Below, piece by piece: positions 32,466 to 42,611 of a stretch of DNA of 64,000 bases. Origin of the DNA: Bacteroidales bacterium (GTDB taxonomy: Bacteria; Bacteroidota; Bacteroidia; Bacteroidales; M50B96); contig JAGYLP010000005.1 of NCBI GenBank assembly GCA_018401015.1, positions 108,141 to 172,140 of the forward strand. The letters run 5' to 3'. The position numbers and the translations under genes were made by a program. Within the stretch, counting starts at the first letter, position 1. The number at the start of each line of letters is the position of its first letter. Below the pieces are notes generated by a model. It was not told the DNA's origin. It searched no databases and was given only the letters and a program-made list of their open reading frames with translations.

Positions 32466-34553
32466 ATGACGAACAAACTTATTTTTGGAATCGCGTTTAG
32501 CCTTTTCCTTTCAATTTCCGCCATAGGTCAGGAAACCTACACTCACCCCGACAGCTTATTATTAAAAGAGTTAGAGATTTACGAGGTAACCATCGAAGCA
32601 TCGCGCAACGAATCGAAGCTCAAGGATTTACCCGTTTCCCTATCCATTATTAATGCTCGGACAATTAAAAACAACGACATTTCTACGCTTCACCACGTGG
32701 CAGGGATAACTCCCAATTTGTTCATGCCCAATTATGGTTCAAAACTTACCTCACCGGTTTATATTCGAGGGATTGGGTCTCGCATCAATTCACCTTCCGT
32801 AGGACTTTATGTGGATGGAATTCCCTATTTTGAAAAATCGACCTTCGCATTTGAGTTTTTCGATTTGGAACGCATCGAAGTTTTACGCGGGCCACAGGGG
32901 ACTTTATTTGGTCGCAACAGCATGGGCGGGCTCATTAACATCACAACCAAAAACCCGATGCAATATCAAGGTGGTGCCATGAACCTAAGCTACGGTAATT
33001 ACGGACAATACCGAGCCAATATCGAACACTACAACAAGGTGAACGAGAAATTTGCCTACTCCTTTTCGTGGAATGCACAACACACCAATGGGATGTATAT
33101 GAATGAGTTCAACAACCGACCAGTGGACAAATTAAACTCCTATGGATTCCGGAATAAACTCATATATCAGTATAGCGATAAAGTGACCCTGGAAAACATT
33201 GCGATGGTTGAAAACAGCAAACAGGGAGGTTATCCGTATGCTTTATGGAACGATTCTCTGGAAGCTGCAAACCCGGTTAACTACAACAATCCATCGGGTT
33301 ACGACCGGCTCCTATTCTCCGATGCCTTGAAGTATCGCTACCAAACGAAAGACTATGAATTGAGCAACACCTTGTCGTTTCAATACCTCGATGACATTCA
33401 ACGGATTGACCAGGACTTTACGCCCGCCGATTTGTATTATGTGGAGCAAACTCAGGAGCAGAAGATGGTTGCCAACGAGTTGATTGCTCGTTCGCGTGGT
33501 GAGAGGAAATTCAGCTGGTTGGTTGGCATTTTTGCCTTTCACCAATCCTTCGATAATGCTGTCGAAGTGGATGTAATTCCTCAAAACATGTGGTATTTAA
33601 AACAATACGATAATACCGTAAATGGATTTGCCGGCTTTGCTCAAGCATCGTATCACCTCACGCCATCGCTTTCGATAACCGGGGGTTTACGCTACGATTA
33701 TGAATCGTCCGGGATGGCTTATCAATACGATTTACAAATGGGCGAGAACATGATGCCTCCCATCGACACCGTCTATCCTGGATTAACCGACCGAATAATT
33801 CTTCCCAAATTAGCCTTGAATTATACGATCAATAACGCGAATATTTTCGCCTCCTACACCACCGGATACAAGCCAGGCGGATTCAACTCAACCTTTGAAA
33901 AACCCGAACACCTCACGTTTAAAAACGAGCGCAGCAATAATTATGAACTGGGAATCAAGAGTCCATTTTACCAAAACCTGTTGTATGCTGAGTTCGCCCT
34001 ATTCTACACAGCCCTGGAAAATCAACAAATCTACTTAACAGCTCCCAGCGGACGAGGCAGTTATTTAGGCAACAGCGGCTTATCGGAGAACAAAGGAGTA
34101 GAATTTACCTTACGCAATTCACCCATCAATGGATTCGAAGGAATGATTGCCTACGGATATACCCATTCGCAGATTTTGGAGTACGTTCAAGACGAAGAAA
34201 CAAATTTCAACAATAACTACACTCCTTACATTCCCCGGCACACCTTGGCAGTTCAACTCACAAAAACCTTTCGCATCAAAGGATTCGAAACCTTCGAATA
34301 CATCAAACTAAACGCTATGTATAACCAGGTAGGTCAAACTTATTGGAACCTAACCAACACCTACAAACAAGAAACTTACGGCTTATTAAACGGTAAAATC
34401 TCGTTTATTCGCGACGATTTTCAGTTCGATTTCTGGGGTCGTAATATCCTGAACGCGAACTATCAGGCCTTTCTATTCGAGGCGCTTGGTAATACTTACG
34501 TTCAAGTAGGGCAACCCATGCAATACGGAGTTTCCTTATCGATTAAGTTCTAA
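32466..34553 (+). CDS. TonB-dependent outer-membrane receptor
   Basis: This 695-residue outer-membrane transporter is driven by TonB. A signal peptide (MTNKLIFGIAFSLFLSISAIGQ) is followed directly by the plug domain (LKDLPVSLSIINARTIKNND, GITPNLFMPNYG, ERIEVLRGPQGTLFGRNSMGG), then the 22-strand barrel, ending in an aromatic-type C-terminus (YGVSLSIKF). It lacks the N-terminal carboxypeptidase-like domain of SusC proteins and has no SusD partner. It is therefore of the siderophore/haem/cobalamin class, not a glycan importer. The next genes encode a permease and two haem-biosynthesis enzymes, with a 12-base gap to the permease, which suggests a porphyrin or iron-chelate substrate. Confidence 0.9.
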   Translation: MTNKLIFGIAFSLFLSISAIGQETYTHPDSLLLKELEIYEVTIEASRNESKLKDLPVSLSIINARTIKNNDISTLHHVAGITPNLFMPNYGSKLTSPVYIRGIGSRINSPSVGLYVDGIPYFEKSTFAFEFFDLERIEVLRGPQGTLFGRNSMGGLINITTKNPMQYQGGAMNLSYGNYGQYRANIEHYNKVNEKFAYSFSWNAQHTNGMYMNEFNNRPVDKLNSYGFRNKLIYQYSDKVTLENIAMVENSKQGGYPYALWNDSLEAANPVNYNNPSGYDRLLFSDALKYRYQTKDYELSNTLSFQYLDDIQRIDQDFTPADLYYVEQTQEQKMVANELIARSRGERKFSWLVGIFAFHQSFDNAVEVDVIPQNMWYLKQYDNTVNGFAGFAQASYHLTPSLSITGGLRYDYESSGMAYQYDLQMGENMMPPIDTVYPGLTDRIILPKLALNYTINNANIFASYTTGYKPGGFNSTFEKPEHLTFKNERSNNYELGIKSPFYQNLLYAEFALFYTALENQQIYLTAPSGRGSYLGNSGLSENKGVEFTLRNSPINGFEGMIAYGYTHSQILEYVQDEETNFNNNYTPYIPRHTLAVQLTKTFRIKGFETFEYIKLNAMYNQVGQTYWNLTNTYKQETYGLLNGKISFIRDDFQFDFWGRNILNANYQAFLFEALGNTYVQVGQPMQYGVSLSIKF

Positions 34554-34565
34554 GATCGCCTAACT

Positions 34566-35783
34566 ATGTCGGAAAAAAACTGGACCAAGTTTCCCATCCT
34601 TTTCAGCTTGTACATTGCGCAATCGGTGCCTATGAGCTTCTTCTCGACCGTAGTACCAGTTATTATGCGGCAGGAAAACTACTCCTTGCAATCGATTGGA
34701 CTATTACAGCTGGTGAAGCTGCCCTGGATTTTCAAGTTCCTGTGGGCTCCACTCATCGATAATTCAGCCCAATCGAAAAAGAAGTTGAGGTTATGGATAC
34801 TTGGTTCAGAACTTTTTTATGCGTTGGTTATCGTAAGCATTGCTTTCTTTAATCTGGAAACGAATTTTGAACTCATAGTAATTCTACTCGTAATCGCCTT
34901 TACTGCATCGGCTACACAAGATATTGCAACCGATATTTTCGCCATTCGCATCCTTAAACCGGAGGAACGAGGCATTGGTAACAGCATGCAATCGGCCGGC
35001 AGTTTTGCAGGTAGTTTGCTTGGAACAGGCGTATTGCTGCTAGCCTACTATTACTTCGGATGGACAAACCTCCTCCTCCTCTTGGCATCCTTTGTCGCCT
35101 TTGCAATTATTCCCATGTTGCTTTACAGGCATCCGGTGGAGGCTAGCCCTCCCGAAAAAAAAGTTCAGATCTGGGATGTTTTCTTATTCTTTAAAGAAAG
35201 GAAATGTCGCAAACATCTGTTAATCCTGCTATTTTACTACTCTGGCATTATAGGCATTCTGGCCATGTTAAAACCGTACATGGTCGATTTAGGCTATAAT
35301 GTGAAAGAAATTGGGTTCATGTCGGGAATAGTTGGCACCTCGGTAGCCGTGTTATTCTCGCTACTATCAGGCATGTTCATTCGCCGATATGGAAAGAAAT
35401 TGGCCATTTACCTCTTTGCTTTTATCAACCTGGGCGTTGCCAGCTATTTCTATTATTTGGCCCATCATCCTCCAGGTTTGTTTGAAATGTATCTGGCCAT
35501 TATTCTCCTGTGGGGAGCTTATGGATTATCAACGGTAGTGATTTATACCCAATCGATGGATATGGTGCGAGTCAATAAAGAGGGAACCGATTTCACCGTT
35601 CAAATTGTCCTGACTCATTTGAGTGGTTTAATCATGGCCATTATTAGTGGGCACGTAGGCGACCGACTGGGTTACCATGGTCTGTTCGGTATCGAAATGG
35701 CGCTGGCATTTATTAGCATCCTCATCATTTTGTACAACTTCCCGGTTTGGAAAAAAATGGATTGTACTACCAATTATCAATAA
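34566..35783 (+). CDS. MFS permease of the AmpG / RhtX-FptX type
   Basis: This 405-residue inner-membrane protein has about twelve transmembrane segments. The stretch KLPWIFKFLWAPLIDN matches the loop signature of the AmpG/acetyl-CoA-transporter group, to which single-polypeptide siderophore permeases RhtX and FptX also belong. A further typical motif is ATQDIATDIFAIRILKPEERGIGNS. Those permeases move chelates or muropeptides from periplasm to cytoplasm. Sitting between a TonB receptor and hemN, it is best read as the inner-membrane step of the same uptake route. The hemN ATG follows 8 bases after its stop. Confidence 0.85.
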   Translation: MSEKNWTKFPILFSLYIAQSVPMSFFSTVVPVIMRQENYSLQSIGLLQLVKLPWIFKFLWAPLIDNSAQSKKKLRLWILGSELFYALVIVSIAFFNLETNFELIVILLVIAFTASATQDIATDIFAIRILKPEERGIGNSMQSAGSFAGSLLGTGVLLLAYYYFGWTNLLLLLASFVAFAIIPMLLYRHPVEASPPEKKVQIWDVFLFFKERKCRKHLLILLFYYSGIIGILAMLKPYMVDLGYNVKEIGFMSGIVGTSVAVLFSLLSGMFIRRYGKKLAIYLFAFINLGVASYFYYLAHHPPGLFEMYLAIILLWGAYGLSTVVIYTQSMDMVRVNKEGTDFTVQIVLTHLSGLIMAIISGHVGDRLGYHGLFGIEMALAFISILIILYNFPVWKKMDCTTNYQ

Positions 35784-35791
35784 TTAGAATC

Positions 35792-37177
35792 ATGACACAA
35801 GCAAAACTCCCCTATCTGATTGAAAAATACAATCAACCAATCCCTCGTTACACGAGTTATCCACCTGCAAACCACTTTATTAGTGAGTTCGACCACAAGC
35901 AAGTAGAAGCACTGATCGACGAATCGAATCATGCCACGGAAAACCACATTGCTTTTTATGTGCATATTCCATTTTGCAAGAAGATTTGCTATTACTGCGG
36001 ATGCAATGCCCATAAACTCCCCAAAAATGATAATACCCAGGAATACCTGGAAGCGCTGCGTACTGAAATTCGGGAAGTAAAAAAACGATTGTATCCAAGC
36101 CGTAAAATTTCCCAGATTCATTTTGGAGGTGGTACTCCCAATTCATTACCCGCGCAGGAATTGACTCAATTGGTGCAGCTAATGCTTACCGGATTCGAAA
36201 CCATCGAAAATCCGGAAATCGCGGTCGAATGCAATCCTGCCGACCTCGATCTAGCATATCTGGATGAATTGGCACAAGGAGGTTTTAATCGCATTAGCCT
36301 GGGAATACAAGATTTCGACCCGGAGATTCTCAGAAATGTGAACCGATTGCCCTCCAAATTGCCCGTTGTGGAGCTGGTTGCTCACCTCCGTAACCATCAC
36401 CCGCACATCTCCGTAAACCTCGACTTCATTTACGGATTGCCCGGCCAAACCACCGAAAGCTTTCTAAATAGCATTCAACAAGCAATTGCGATTAAACCCG
36501 ACCGACTGGTAACCTTCTCCTACGCTCATGTGCCCTGGTTAAAAAAGCATCAGCAAATTTTGGAAAAGAAAGGCTTGCCAAGCCCGCAAGAAAAAATGGA
36601 TATCTTTCTCAGTTCACGAGATGCTTTACTTCAAGCCGGTTATCGCGCAATTGGTCTCGACCATTATGTCCTTCCGAACGACGAATTAGCTCAAGCGATT
36701 GAGAACCATCAATTGCATCGAAATTTTCAAGGTTATTGCACTCGCCGCACCACCGGCCAGGTATATGCCGTAGGAGTATCGTCGATTAGTCAGTTCGAAA
36801 ATGCCTACATCCAAAACAAAAAGACTATTCCGGCCTACATTCAGTCCATTCAAAAAGGAGAATGGCCCGGTGAAGGCGGATTGATTTTGAAACCGAATGA
36901 AATCATAGTTCGTGAAGCGATTACCGAAATCATGTGTAATTTATATCTCGACCTGAATGCCCTGGCCTCCCGCTTCAATTGCACCCCGAACGAGCTCAAA
37001 ACCATTTTAAATTACGATGAACAGCATTTAACACAACTAGCCGACGATGGCTTAATGGAGTGGCATGAAAATATTCTGCGTGTTACCGAGACAGGCAGCC
37101 ATTTTGTACGTAATATTGCGAGTCAGTTCGACCCAGCTTTTGATGCAGGTTCGAAACGTTACTCCCAATCGGTTTAA
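35792..37177 (+). CDS. hemN: Oxygen-independent coproporphyrinogen III dehydrogenase
   Basis: This 461-residue radical-SAM enzyme decarboxylates two propionate side chains of coproporphyrinogen III to give protoporphyrinogen IX without oxygen. The cluster motif is HIPFCKKICYYCGCN (CxxxCxxC), followed by QIHFGGGTPNSL. The substrate region YTSYPPANHF near the N-terminus marks true HemN and not HemW. The C-terminal HemN domain (KPNEIIVREAITEIMCN) is complete. The frame opens upstream within the permease gene, but the ATG at 35792 gives the family N-terminus. It is followed by the protoporphyrinogen oxidase gene after 10 bases. Confidence 0.95.
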   Translation: MTQAKLPYLIEKYNQPIPRYTSYPPANHFISEFDHKQVEALIDESNHATENHIAFYVHIPFCKKICYYCGCNAHKLPKNDNTQEYLEALRTEIREVKKRLYPSRKISQIHFGGGTPNSLPAQELTQLVQLMLTGFETIENPEIAVECNPADLDLAYLDELAQGGFNRISLGIQDFDPEILRNVNRLPSKLPVVELVAHLRNHHPHISVNLDFIYGLPGQTTESFLNSIQQAIAIKPDRLVTFSYAHVPWLKKHQQILEKKGLPSPQEKMDIFLSSRDALLQAGYRAIGLDHYVLPNDELAQAIENHQLHRNFQGYCTRRTTGQVYAVGVSSISQFENAYIQNKKTIPAYIQSIQKGEWPGEGGLILKPNEIIVREAITEIMCNLYLDLNALASRFNCTPNELKTILNYDEQHLTQLADDGLMEWHENILRVTETGSHFVRNIASQFDPAFDAGSKRYSQSV

Positions 37178-37187
37178 GCAAAATTCC

Positions 37188-38555
37188 ATGGAAAATAAAG
37201 AAATCCCTATCTGCATTATTGGCGCTGGACTAACAGGCTTAAGCATAGCTTATTACCTCAAAAAAAGAGGCAAAAAAGTTTTACTACTCGAAAAAAAGAA
37301 ACAAGCGGGTGGAGTTATCCGAACCCTCACGGAAGATGGATTCACCTTTGAAACGGGTCCGAATACCGGCGTATTAGGAACCACCGAACTGGTGGAACTT
37401 TTTAGGGATTTAGGAGATAAAGTAAAGGTAATTACGGCTAACCCTCATTCCGAAAGCAGGTGGATTTGGAAGAACAAACGCTGGAACCCCCTCCCTTCAG
37501 GTCCAATTTCGGCCATTACTACTCCCTTGTTCAGTTTTAAAGATAAACTGAATGTGCTGCTGGAACCATTTCGTAAACCGGGGCAAAATCCCGACGAAAC
37601 CGTTGCCGAATTAGTCGTTCGTCGATTAGGAAAATCCTTCCTCGATTATGCCATCGATCCCTTTATTGGAGGGATCTATTCCGGCGATCCGGGTCGGTTG
37701 GTTACCCGTTATGCCTTGCCTAAACTCTATTTACTCGAGCAGGAATATGGCAGCTTTATCCGCGGTGCCATCAAAAAAAGAAAAGAAGTTAAATCGGAAT
37801 TAGAGAAACAAGTAACCAAAGCAGTTTTCAGCATCGAAGGAGGTTTAGGAGAACTCATCCGGGTACTGATCGAAGAAATTGGCGAAGAAAATATCCTTAC
37901 CGAAGCAGGTAACCTACGAATTGAAAAGGAAAAGGAATCTTTTCGAATTCAATTTGATCATCCTACCCGTGGAACGGAAGAGATTCAGGCTAAGAGAGTC
38001 GTTACTACTGTAGATGGCAAATCGCTTCATTCGATGCTTCCTTTCATCGAAACGAACGATTTAAAGCAAATTGAACTAACGGAATATGCGAAAGTGATTC
38101 AGGTAGTCCTGGGTTATAAGCAATGGGATGGCATTCCACTTAAAGCTTTTGGCGGGTTAGTTCCATCGGTCGAAAAACGGGATATACTTGGAATATTATT
38201 TCCATCCAGCTTATTCAAAAACCGAGCTCCAGAAGGGGGTGCTTTGTTATCGGTATTTATGGGTGGTATTAATCGACCTTGGTTCTACGATCGGAGCAAA
38301 GGCGACTTGGAACGCACAGCCCTCAAAGAAGTGGAGCAAATGCTACAAGTAAAATCGAACCCCGATTTAATCAAAGTATATAAATACGAAAAAGCAATCC
38401 CGCAATACGAGCTACAATCGGGAGTGCGCTTGGCAACCATTCAGAAAATTGAGAGCAATTACCCCGGATTAACCCTGGCGGGGAACATCCGCGATGGTAT
38501 TGGCATGGCCGACCGCGTTAAGCAAGCAAAGCAACTGGGAACTACCCTCGATTAA
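37188..38555 (+). CDS. hemG: Protoporphyrinogen oxidase, FAD-dependent HemY/HemG family
   Basis: This 455-residue flavoenzyme oxidises protoporphyrinogen IX (or coproporphyrinogen III in the coproporphyrin-dependent route) to the porphyrin. The N-terminal dinucleotide-binding motif CIIGAGLTGLSIAYYLKKRG and the GPNTGVLG stretch are typical, as is the C-terminal LTLAGNIRDGIGMADRVKQA. The frame is open back to 37065 inside hemN, but those residues are not part of the family, so the ATG at 37188 is used. Its last 14 bases overlap the 3' end of hutH on the other strand. Confidence 0.94.
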   Translation: MENKEIPICIIGAGLTGLSIAYYLKKRGKKVLLLEKKKQAGGVIRTLTEDGFTFETGPNTGVLGTTELVELFRDLGDKVKVITANPHSESRWIWKNKRWNPLPSGPISAITTPLFSFKDKLNVLLEPFRKPGQNPDETVAELVVRRLGKSFLDYAIDPFIGGIYSGDPGRLVTRYALPKLYLLEQEYGSFIRGAIKKRKEVKSELEKQVTKAVFSIEGGLGELIRVLIEEIGEENILTEAGNLRIEKEKESFRIQFDHPTRGTEEIQAKRVVTTVDGKSLHSMLPFIETNDLKQIELTEYAKVIQVVLGYKQWDGIPLKAFGGLVPSVEKRDILGILFPSSLFKNRAPEGGALLSVFMGGINRPWFYDRSKGDLERTALKEVEQMLQVKSNPDLIKVYKYEKAIPQYELQSGVRLATIQKIESNYPGLTLAGNIRDGIGMADRVKQAKQLGTTLD

Positions 38556-40044
38556 AATTCCTGCTTCGAATAAATTCCAGCGAGGCATCCATGGCTTCGT
38601 ACATAATTCGATCCTCGGTTACCAAAGGAACGTCTCGCCTAAAATCATCGATTAGCTCGCGTAAATAAGGCGACGTTTCTTCCGGTTCGCGAAACGACAG
38701 GGCCTGCGAGGCCGTAAAAAGCTCAATCGCAAGGATACGCTCCAAGTTATCGACCACCCGATGCAGTTTGGTTGCCCCGTTAGCCCCCATGGAAACATGA
38801 TCCTCCTGCTCATTGGAACTGGAAATGGAATCGATGGAGGCCGGAGTGCACAACTGCTTGTTCTGACTCACAATCGACGCTGCAGTATATTGCGGGATCA
38901 TGAATCCGGAATTCAAACCAGGATTACTAACCAAAAATTCCGGAAGTCCCCTCTGACCGGATATCAATCGGTAAATACGTCGTTCGGCAATGCTCCCCAA
39001 CTCGGCCAAAGCAATGGCTAAAAAGTCAAAAACCAAAGCAAGCGGCTGTCCGTGAAAATTACCTCCGGAAATAATTTGATCTTCCTCGGCAAACACAATC
39101 GGATTATCAGTAACGGAATTTATCTCCTGCAAAATAACCGAAGCAACATAGTTAATGGTATCCTTCGATGCGCCGTGCACTTGTGGCACGCAGCGGAACG
39201 AGTAAGGATCCTGAACGTGAGCCTTTTTACGTCGAATCAGGCTTGAACCTTCCAGCATGAAACGCATATTTTTAGCTGTTTCCAACTGTCCCGTATGAGG
39301 TCTAACTCGGTGGATCAGTTCATTAAAAGGCTCTATTCGTCCATCGTAAGCATCGAGCGAAATCGCTGCAGTAAGATCGGCCAGCTTTTGCAGTTTGAAA
39401 GCTTTCAACATGGCCCAAACACCATGAGCACTCATAAACTGCGTTCCGTTGAGTAATGCTAATCCTTCCTTCGACTGAAGTCGAATGGGTTCCCAGCCCT
39501 TTTCGCGCATCACTGCAGCGGCATCGACCACTTCACCTCGATAACGCACCTTCCCCAATCCAAGCAAAGGCAGTGAGAGATGGGCCAATGGAGCTAAATC
39601 GCCGCTGGCTCCGAGCGAACCCTGTTCATATACAACCGGGTAAATAGCTTCGTTGTAAAAATCGACCAAGCGCTGAACCGTAACGAGCTGAACACCGGAA
39701 TAACCGTAGGAAAGTGCATGAATCTTCAACAACAACATCAATCGAACTACCTCGTCGCTAACCGGATTGCCCATGCCACATGCATGCGATTTAACCAGAT
39801 TCTCTTGCAAACGGGTAAGATCGTCGGTCGAAATCGAATTCTTGTACAAGGAACCAAAACCAGTATTGATTCCATAAATAGGCTCAGCGTGACTGGCTAT
39901 CTTCAAATCGAGGTAATCGCGGTTTGCCTGTATCAAAGCTTTCGATTCCTCCGATAAAGCAAGCTGATACCCTTCTTCAAGAATCTGTTCTAGTGACTCG
40001 AAGCTTAACGATTCAGGGGTTATAAAATGAACTAAAGAACTCAT
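38542..40044 (-). CDS. hutH: Histidine ammonia-lyase
   Basis: HutH removes ammonia from L-histidine to give urocanate, the first step of histidine breakdown. The 500-residue product carries the Ala-Ser-Gly triad (residues 146-148, in GSLGASGDLAPLAHLS) that cyclises to the MIO electrophile. Other family motifs are YGINTGFGSL, NGTQFM and ASIDSISSSNEQEDHVSMG. An in-frame TTG lies two codons before the chosen ATG. No hutU, hutI or hutG is in the window. It lies 36 bases behind hisS, with ferrochelatase before that. An aromatic amino acid lyase activity is a less likely alternative. Confidence 0.94.
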   Translation of the reverse strand: MSSLVHFITPESLSFESLEQILEEGYQLALSEESKALIQANRDYLDLKIASHAEPIYGINTGFGSLYKNSISTDDLTRLQENLVKSHACGMGNPVSDEVVRLMLLLKIHALSYGYSGVQLVTVQRLVDFYNEAIYPVVYEQGSLGASGDLAPLAHLSLPLLGLGKVRYRGEVVDAAAVMREKGWEPIRLQSKEGLALLNGTQFMSAHGVWAMLKAFKLQKLADLTAAISLDAYDGRIEPFNELIHRVRPHTGQLETAKNMRFMLEGSSLIRRKKAHVQDPYSFRCVPQVHGASKDTINYVASVILQEINSVTDNPIVFAEEDQIISGGNFHGQPLALVFDFLAIALAELGSIAERRIYRLISGQRGLPEFLVSNPGLNSGFMIPQYTAASIVSQNKQLCTPASIDSISSSNEQEDHVSMGANGATKLHRVVDNLERILAIELFTASQALSFREPEETSPYLRELIDDFRRDVPLVTEDRIMYEAMDASLEFIRSRNFNRG

Positions 40045-40086
40045 GGCCAATAAATAATTGATTTGTATGAAATTAATTTCTCTCTT

Positions 40087-41451
40087 CTATGCTTGAACCA
40101 GTGAAAGTAGCTCTCCGACACTCAAGAGCTGCTGACTTCCATCATGCAGATTTTTCAACGTAAGCTTGCCTTCTTTCCGCTCCGACTCGCCGGCAATTAT
40201 CACATAAGGGATGCTACGTTTATCGGCATAAGCCATTTGTTTCTTCAACTTAGCCGCATCGGGATAAATCTCGCACGGAACACCTGTTTCTCTTAACTTT
40301 TTAGCAATTCCCAATGCATACAAAGCATCGTCGCCACCAAAGTTAACCAGTAATAGTTGCGTGCGGTGTAAATGTTGAGCCGGGAATCGATTCAATTGTA
40401 ACAATACATCGTAAATTCGGTCGGCACCAAAGGAAATCCCTACTCCCGACATCCCCGACAAGCCAAAAATGCCGGTTAAATCGTCGTACCGTCCGCCTCC
40501 GGTTATGGAACCCATCTCCACCTCAAGCGATTTCACTTCGATGATGATTCCGGTGTAATAATTCAGGCCGCGAGCTAAACTTAAATCAAGCTCCACCTCG
40601 GTTTGGATGGCTACCGACTCCAAATAGCGAAGCAATTCCCTTACCTCTTCAACTCCATCGCGACCAAACGGAATCGATTCAAATAAATCAGCTAACACCT
40701 TCAGTTTATCCGTATTACTTCCTTTAAGCTCTAAAACAGGCAATAAGGAAGCGATTGCCTCATCGGTGATCCCTTTGCTGCGCAATTCTTCCAACACGGA
40801 GGGTAAACCAATCTTATCCAGTTTGTCGATGGCAACGGTTAAGTCGATGAGCTTATCGGGAGCCCCCATCAGCTCGGCAAGTGCACTCAAAAGCTTCCGA
40901 TGATTCACCTTAATAAGAACCTTTAGGCCTAATCGACCAAAGACCTCGTCGATAATTTGAAGCAACTCCAGCTCGTTGAGCAAGGATTGGCTCCCAATCA
41001 CATCGGCATCGCACTGATAAAACTCCCGATAGCGTCCTTTCTGCGGACGGTCGGCGCGCCAAACCGGCTGCATCTGGAATCGCTTGAATGGAAAAACTAA
41101 TTCGTTCTGATGTTGAACCACAAAACGGGCAAAGGGAACGGTTAAATCGTACCGCAAGCCTTTTTCTGAAACTTGAGTTCCTAGCCGTAGAGCATCTTTA
41201 TCTTCCCAGGCCTGCGCATCGACCTTTTGGGTGAAATCGCCCGAATTCAAAATTTTAAACAGCAATTTATCCCCTTCCTCGCCATACTTCCCCAGCAACG
41301 TGCTTAGATTCTCCATGGCCGGAGTCTCAATAGGTTGATAACCATATTTTTCAAAAACAGACTGAATGATCGTGAAAATATAATTCCGGCGAATGGCTTC
41401 CTCCGGCATAAAATCGCGTGTCCCCTTTGGGATAGATGGTTTTTGTGCCAT
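40087..41451 (-). CDS. hisS: Histidyl-tRNA synthetase
   Basis: This class II synthetase charges tRNA-His. The 454-residue product has motif 1 around [15 protein letters not shown], motif 2 in [30 protein letters not shown] sequence, the histidine-A region [10 protein letters not shown], and motif 3 in [15 protein letters not shown]-terminal anticodon-binding domain follows. It starts 7 bases after the ferrochelatase stop and is followed by histidine ammonia-lyase, so charging and breakdown of histidine are on one transcript. Confidence 0.97.
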   Translation of the reverse strand: MAQKPSIPKGTRDFMPEEAIRRNYIFTIIQSVFEKYGYQPIETPAMENLSTLLGKYGEEGDKLLFKILNSGDFTQKVDAQAWEDKDALRLGTQVSEKGLRYDLTVPFARFVVQHQNELVFPFKRFQMQPVWRADRPQKGRYREFYQCDADVIGSQSLLNELELLQIIDEVFGRLGLKVLIKVNHRKLLSALAELMGAPDKLIDLTVAIDKLDKIGLPSVLEELRSKGITDEAIASLLPVLELKGSNTDKLKVLADLFESIPFGRDGVEEVRELLRYLESVAIQTEVELDLSLARGLNYYTGIIIEVKSLEVEMGSITGGGRYDDLTGIFGLSGMSGVGISFGADRIYDVLLQLNRFPAQHLHRTQLLLVNFGGDDALYALGIAKKLRETGVPCEIYPDAAKLKKQMAYADKRSIPYVIIAGESERKEGKLTLKNLHDGSQQLLSVGELLSLVQA

Positions 41452-41458
41452 AAATCGT

Positions 41459-42475
41459 TTATTGCATGTTACTTAAATCGTTTACTATCGATAAAATACT
41501 CGCGGCCCAGTCCGACGAATCGTTCAGGCTCTCCACCAACTGAAGCTTCTCTCCTCCAGCTTCCAAAAATACTTCGGCATATTCATGTCCTAACTCAATA
41601 ATGGTTTCAAGGCAGTCGGCTGTAAACGCAGGAGCCGCAATCAGAATTCGTTTCTTGCCCTCCGACAATAAACGCAACAACGTTTCGTCGGTAAAAGGCT
41701 TTAACCAATTCCGGGAAAGACGAGACTGAAAACTGACAGAATAGCGTTCAGCTGTTAAGTCCAAAGCTTTAGCCAAAAGCCGCGTGGTTTGATACACAGT
41801 TGCATGGTAACAATGCTGACCATGTTCGGGCAACTCCTTGGTACAAGTACAAGTCTCCAGTTTTATGCCCGGATGCAATTTCTCGACCTGTCGATTGGGC
41901 AATCCGTGATAGGAAAAAACCACATGATCGTAATCGGCGGGATTGTAAGCCTGGATTTTTTCCGCAAATCGAGCAATGAATTCCGGATGATCGTAATACT
42001 GATCGATGAAACTAAGCTTAGGTGCATAATTCATTTGTCGAAGAAGCCGATCGATTTCCTTCCGGACCGACTCTGTGGTAGAAGTTGCATACTGCGGATA
42101 CAAGGGAAAAACAACCAACTCCTTGAAGCCACCTTGCTGAATAGTTTCCAACTGCGATTTCAAAGAAGGATTCCCGTAGCGCATCCCTCCAAATGCGTGA
42201 AAAGGGCTATCCAACTGCCGATTCAGCTGAGTCACCAAGGATTCTAAGTAGATCAAAAGCGGCGAACCATCCTGAGTCCATAAGCGCTTATACAAACTAG
42301 TAGAGTTCGAAACCCGAAAAGGGATAATAATGCCATTCACCAACAAGCTTCGGGCTGGCTGTGGAATATCGATTACCAATGGATCATTTAAAAACTCGTT
42401 CAGATAGGCTTTAACTGCTTTTTTCTCAGGTGCATCGGGCGTACCTACATTCACCAATAGCAAGGCTTTCTTCAT
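41459..42475 (-). CDS. hemH: Ferrochelatase
   Basis: This enzyme inserts ferrous iron into a porphyrin, the last step of haem synthesis. The 338-residue product has the family start [21 protein letters not shown], the [14 protein letters not shown] segment, the catalytic His in [10 protein letters not shown] and the acidic/Trp region [17 protein letters not shown] Cys-rich stretch ([12 protein letters not shown]) recalls iron-sulfur-containing ferrochelatases, although the usual ligands are C-terminal, so this is uncertain. It heads the minus-strand run hemH-hisS-hutH, opposite the hemN-hemG run. Confidence 0.95.
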   Translation of the reverse strand: MKKALLLVNVGTPDAPEKKAVKAYLNEFLNDPLVIDIPQPARSLLVNGIIIPFRVSNSTSLYKRLWTQDGSPLLIYLESLVTQLNRQLDSPFHAFGGMRYGNPSLKSQLETIQQGGFKELVVFPLYPQYATSTTESVRKEIDRLLRQMNYAPKLSFIDQYYDHPEFIARFAEKIQAYNPADYDHVVFSYHGLPNRQVEKLHPGIKLETCTCTKELPEHGQHCYHATVYQTTRLLAKALDLTAERYSVSFQSRLSRNWLKPFTDETLLRLLSEGKKRILIAAPAFTADCLETIIELGHEYAEVFLEAGGEKLQLVESLNDSSDWAASILSIVNDLSNMQ

Positions 42476-42611
42476 GAATAATTCCTAACTTTTTTCGGTC
42501 GCTAAGATGGTAAAACTATCTCATTTTACTCAGAGGACCGAAAGGTTTAAAGGCAGCTTTTCGGGGAACATACAGGGGAATTATTTGCAAATTTGCCTCA
42601 AATTGAACACC

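Noticed and set aside
37065..37187. N-terminal extension of HemG overlapping hemN
   Set aside because: The added 41 residues are the shifted frame of hemN and are not part of the flavoenzyme family; the dinucleotide-binding motif starts just after the internal ATG.
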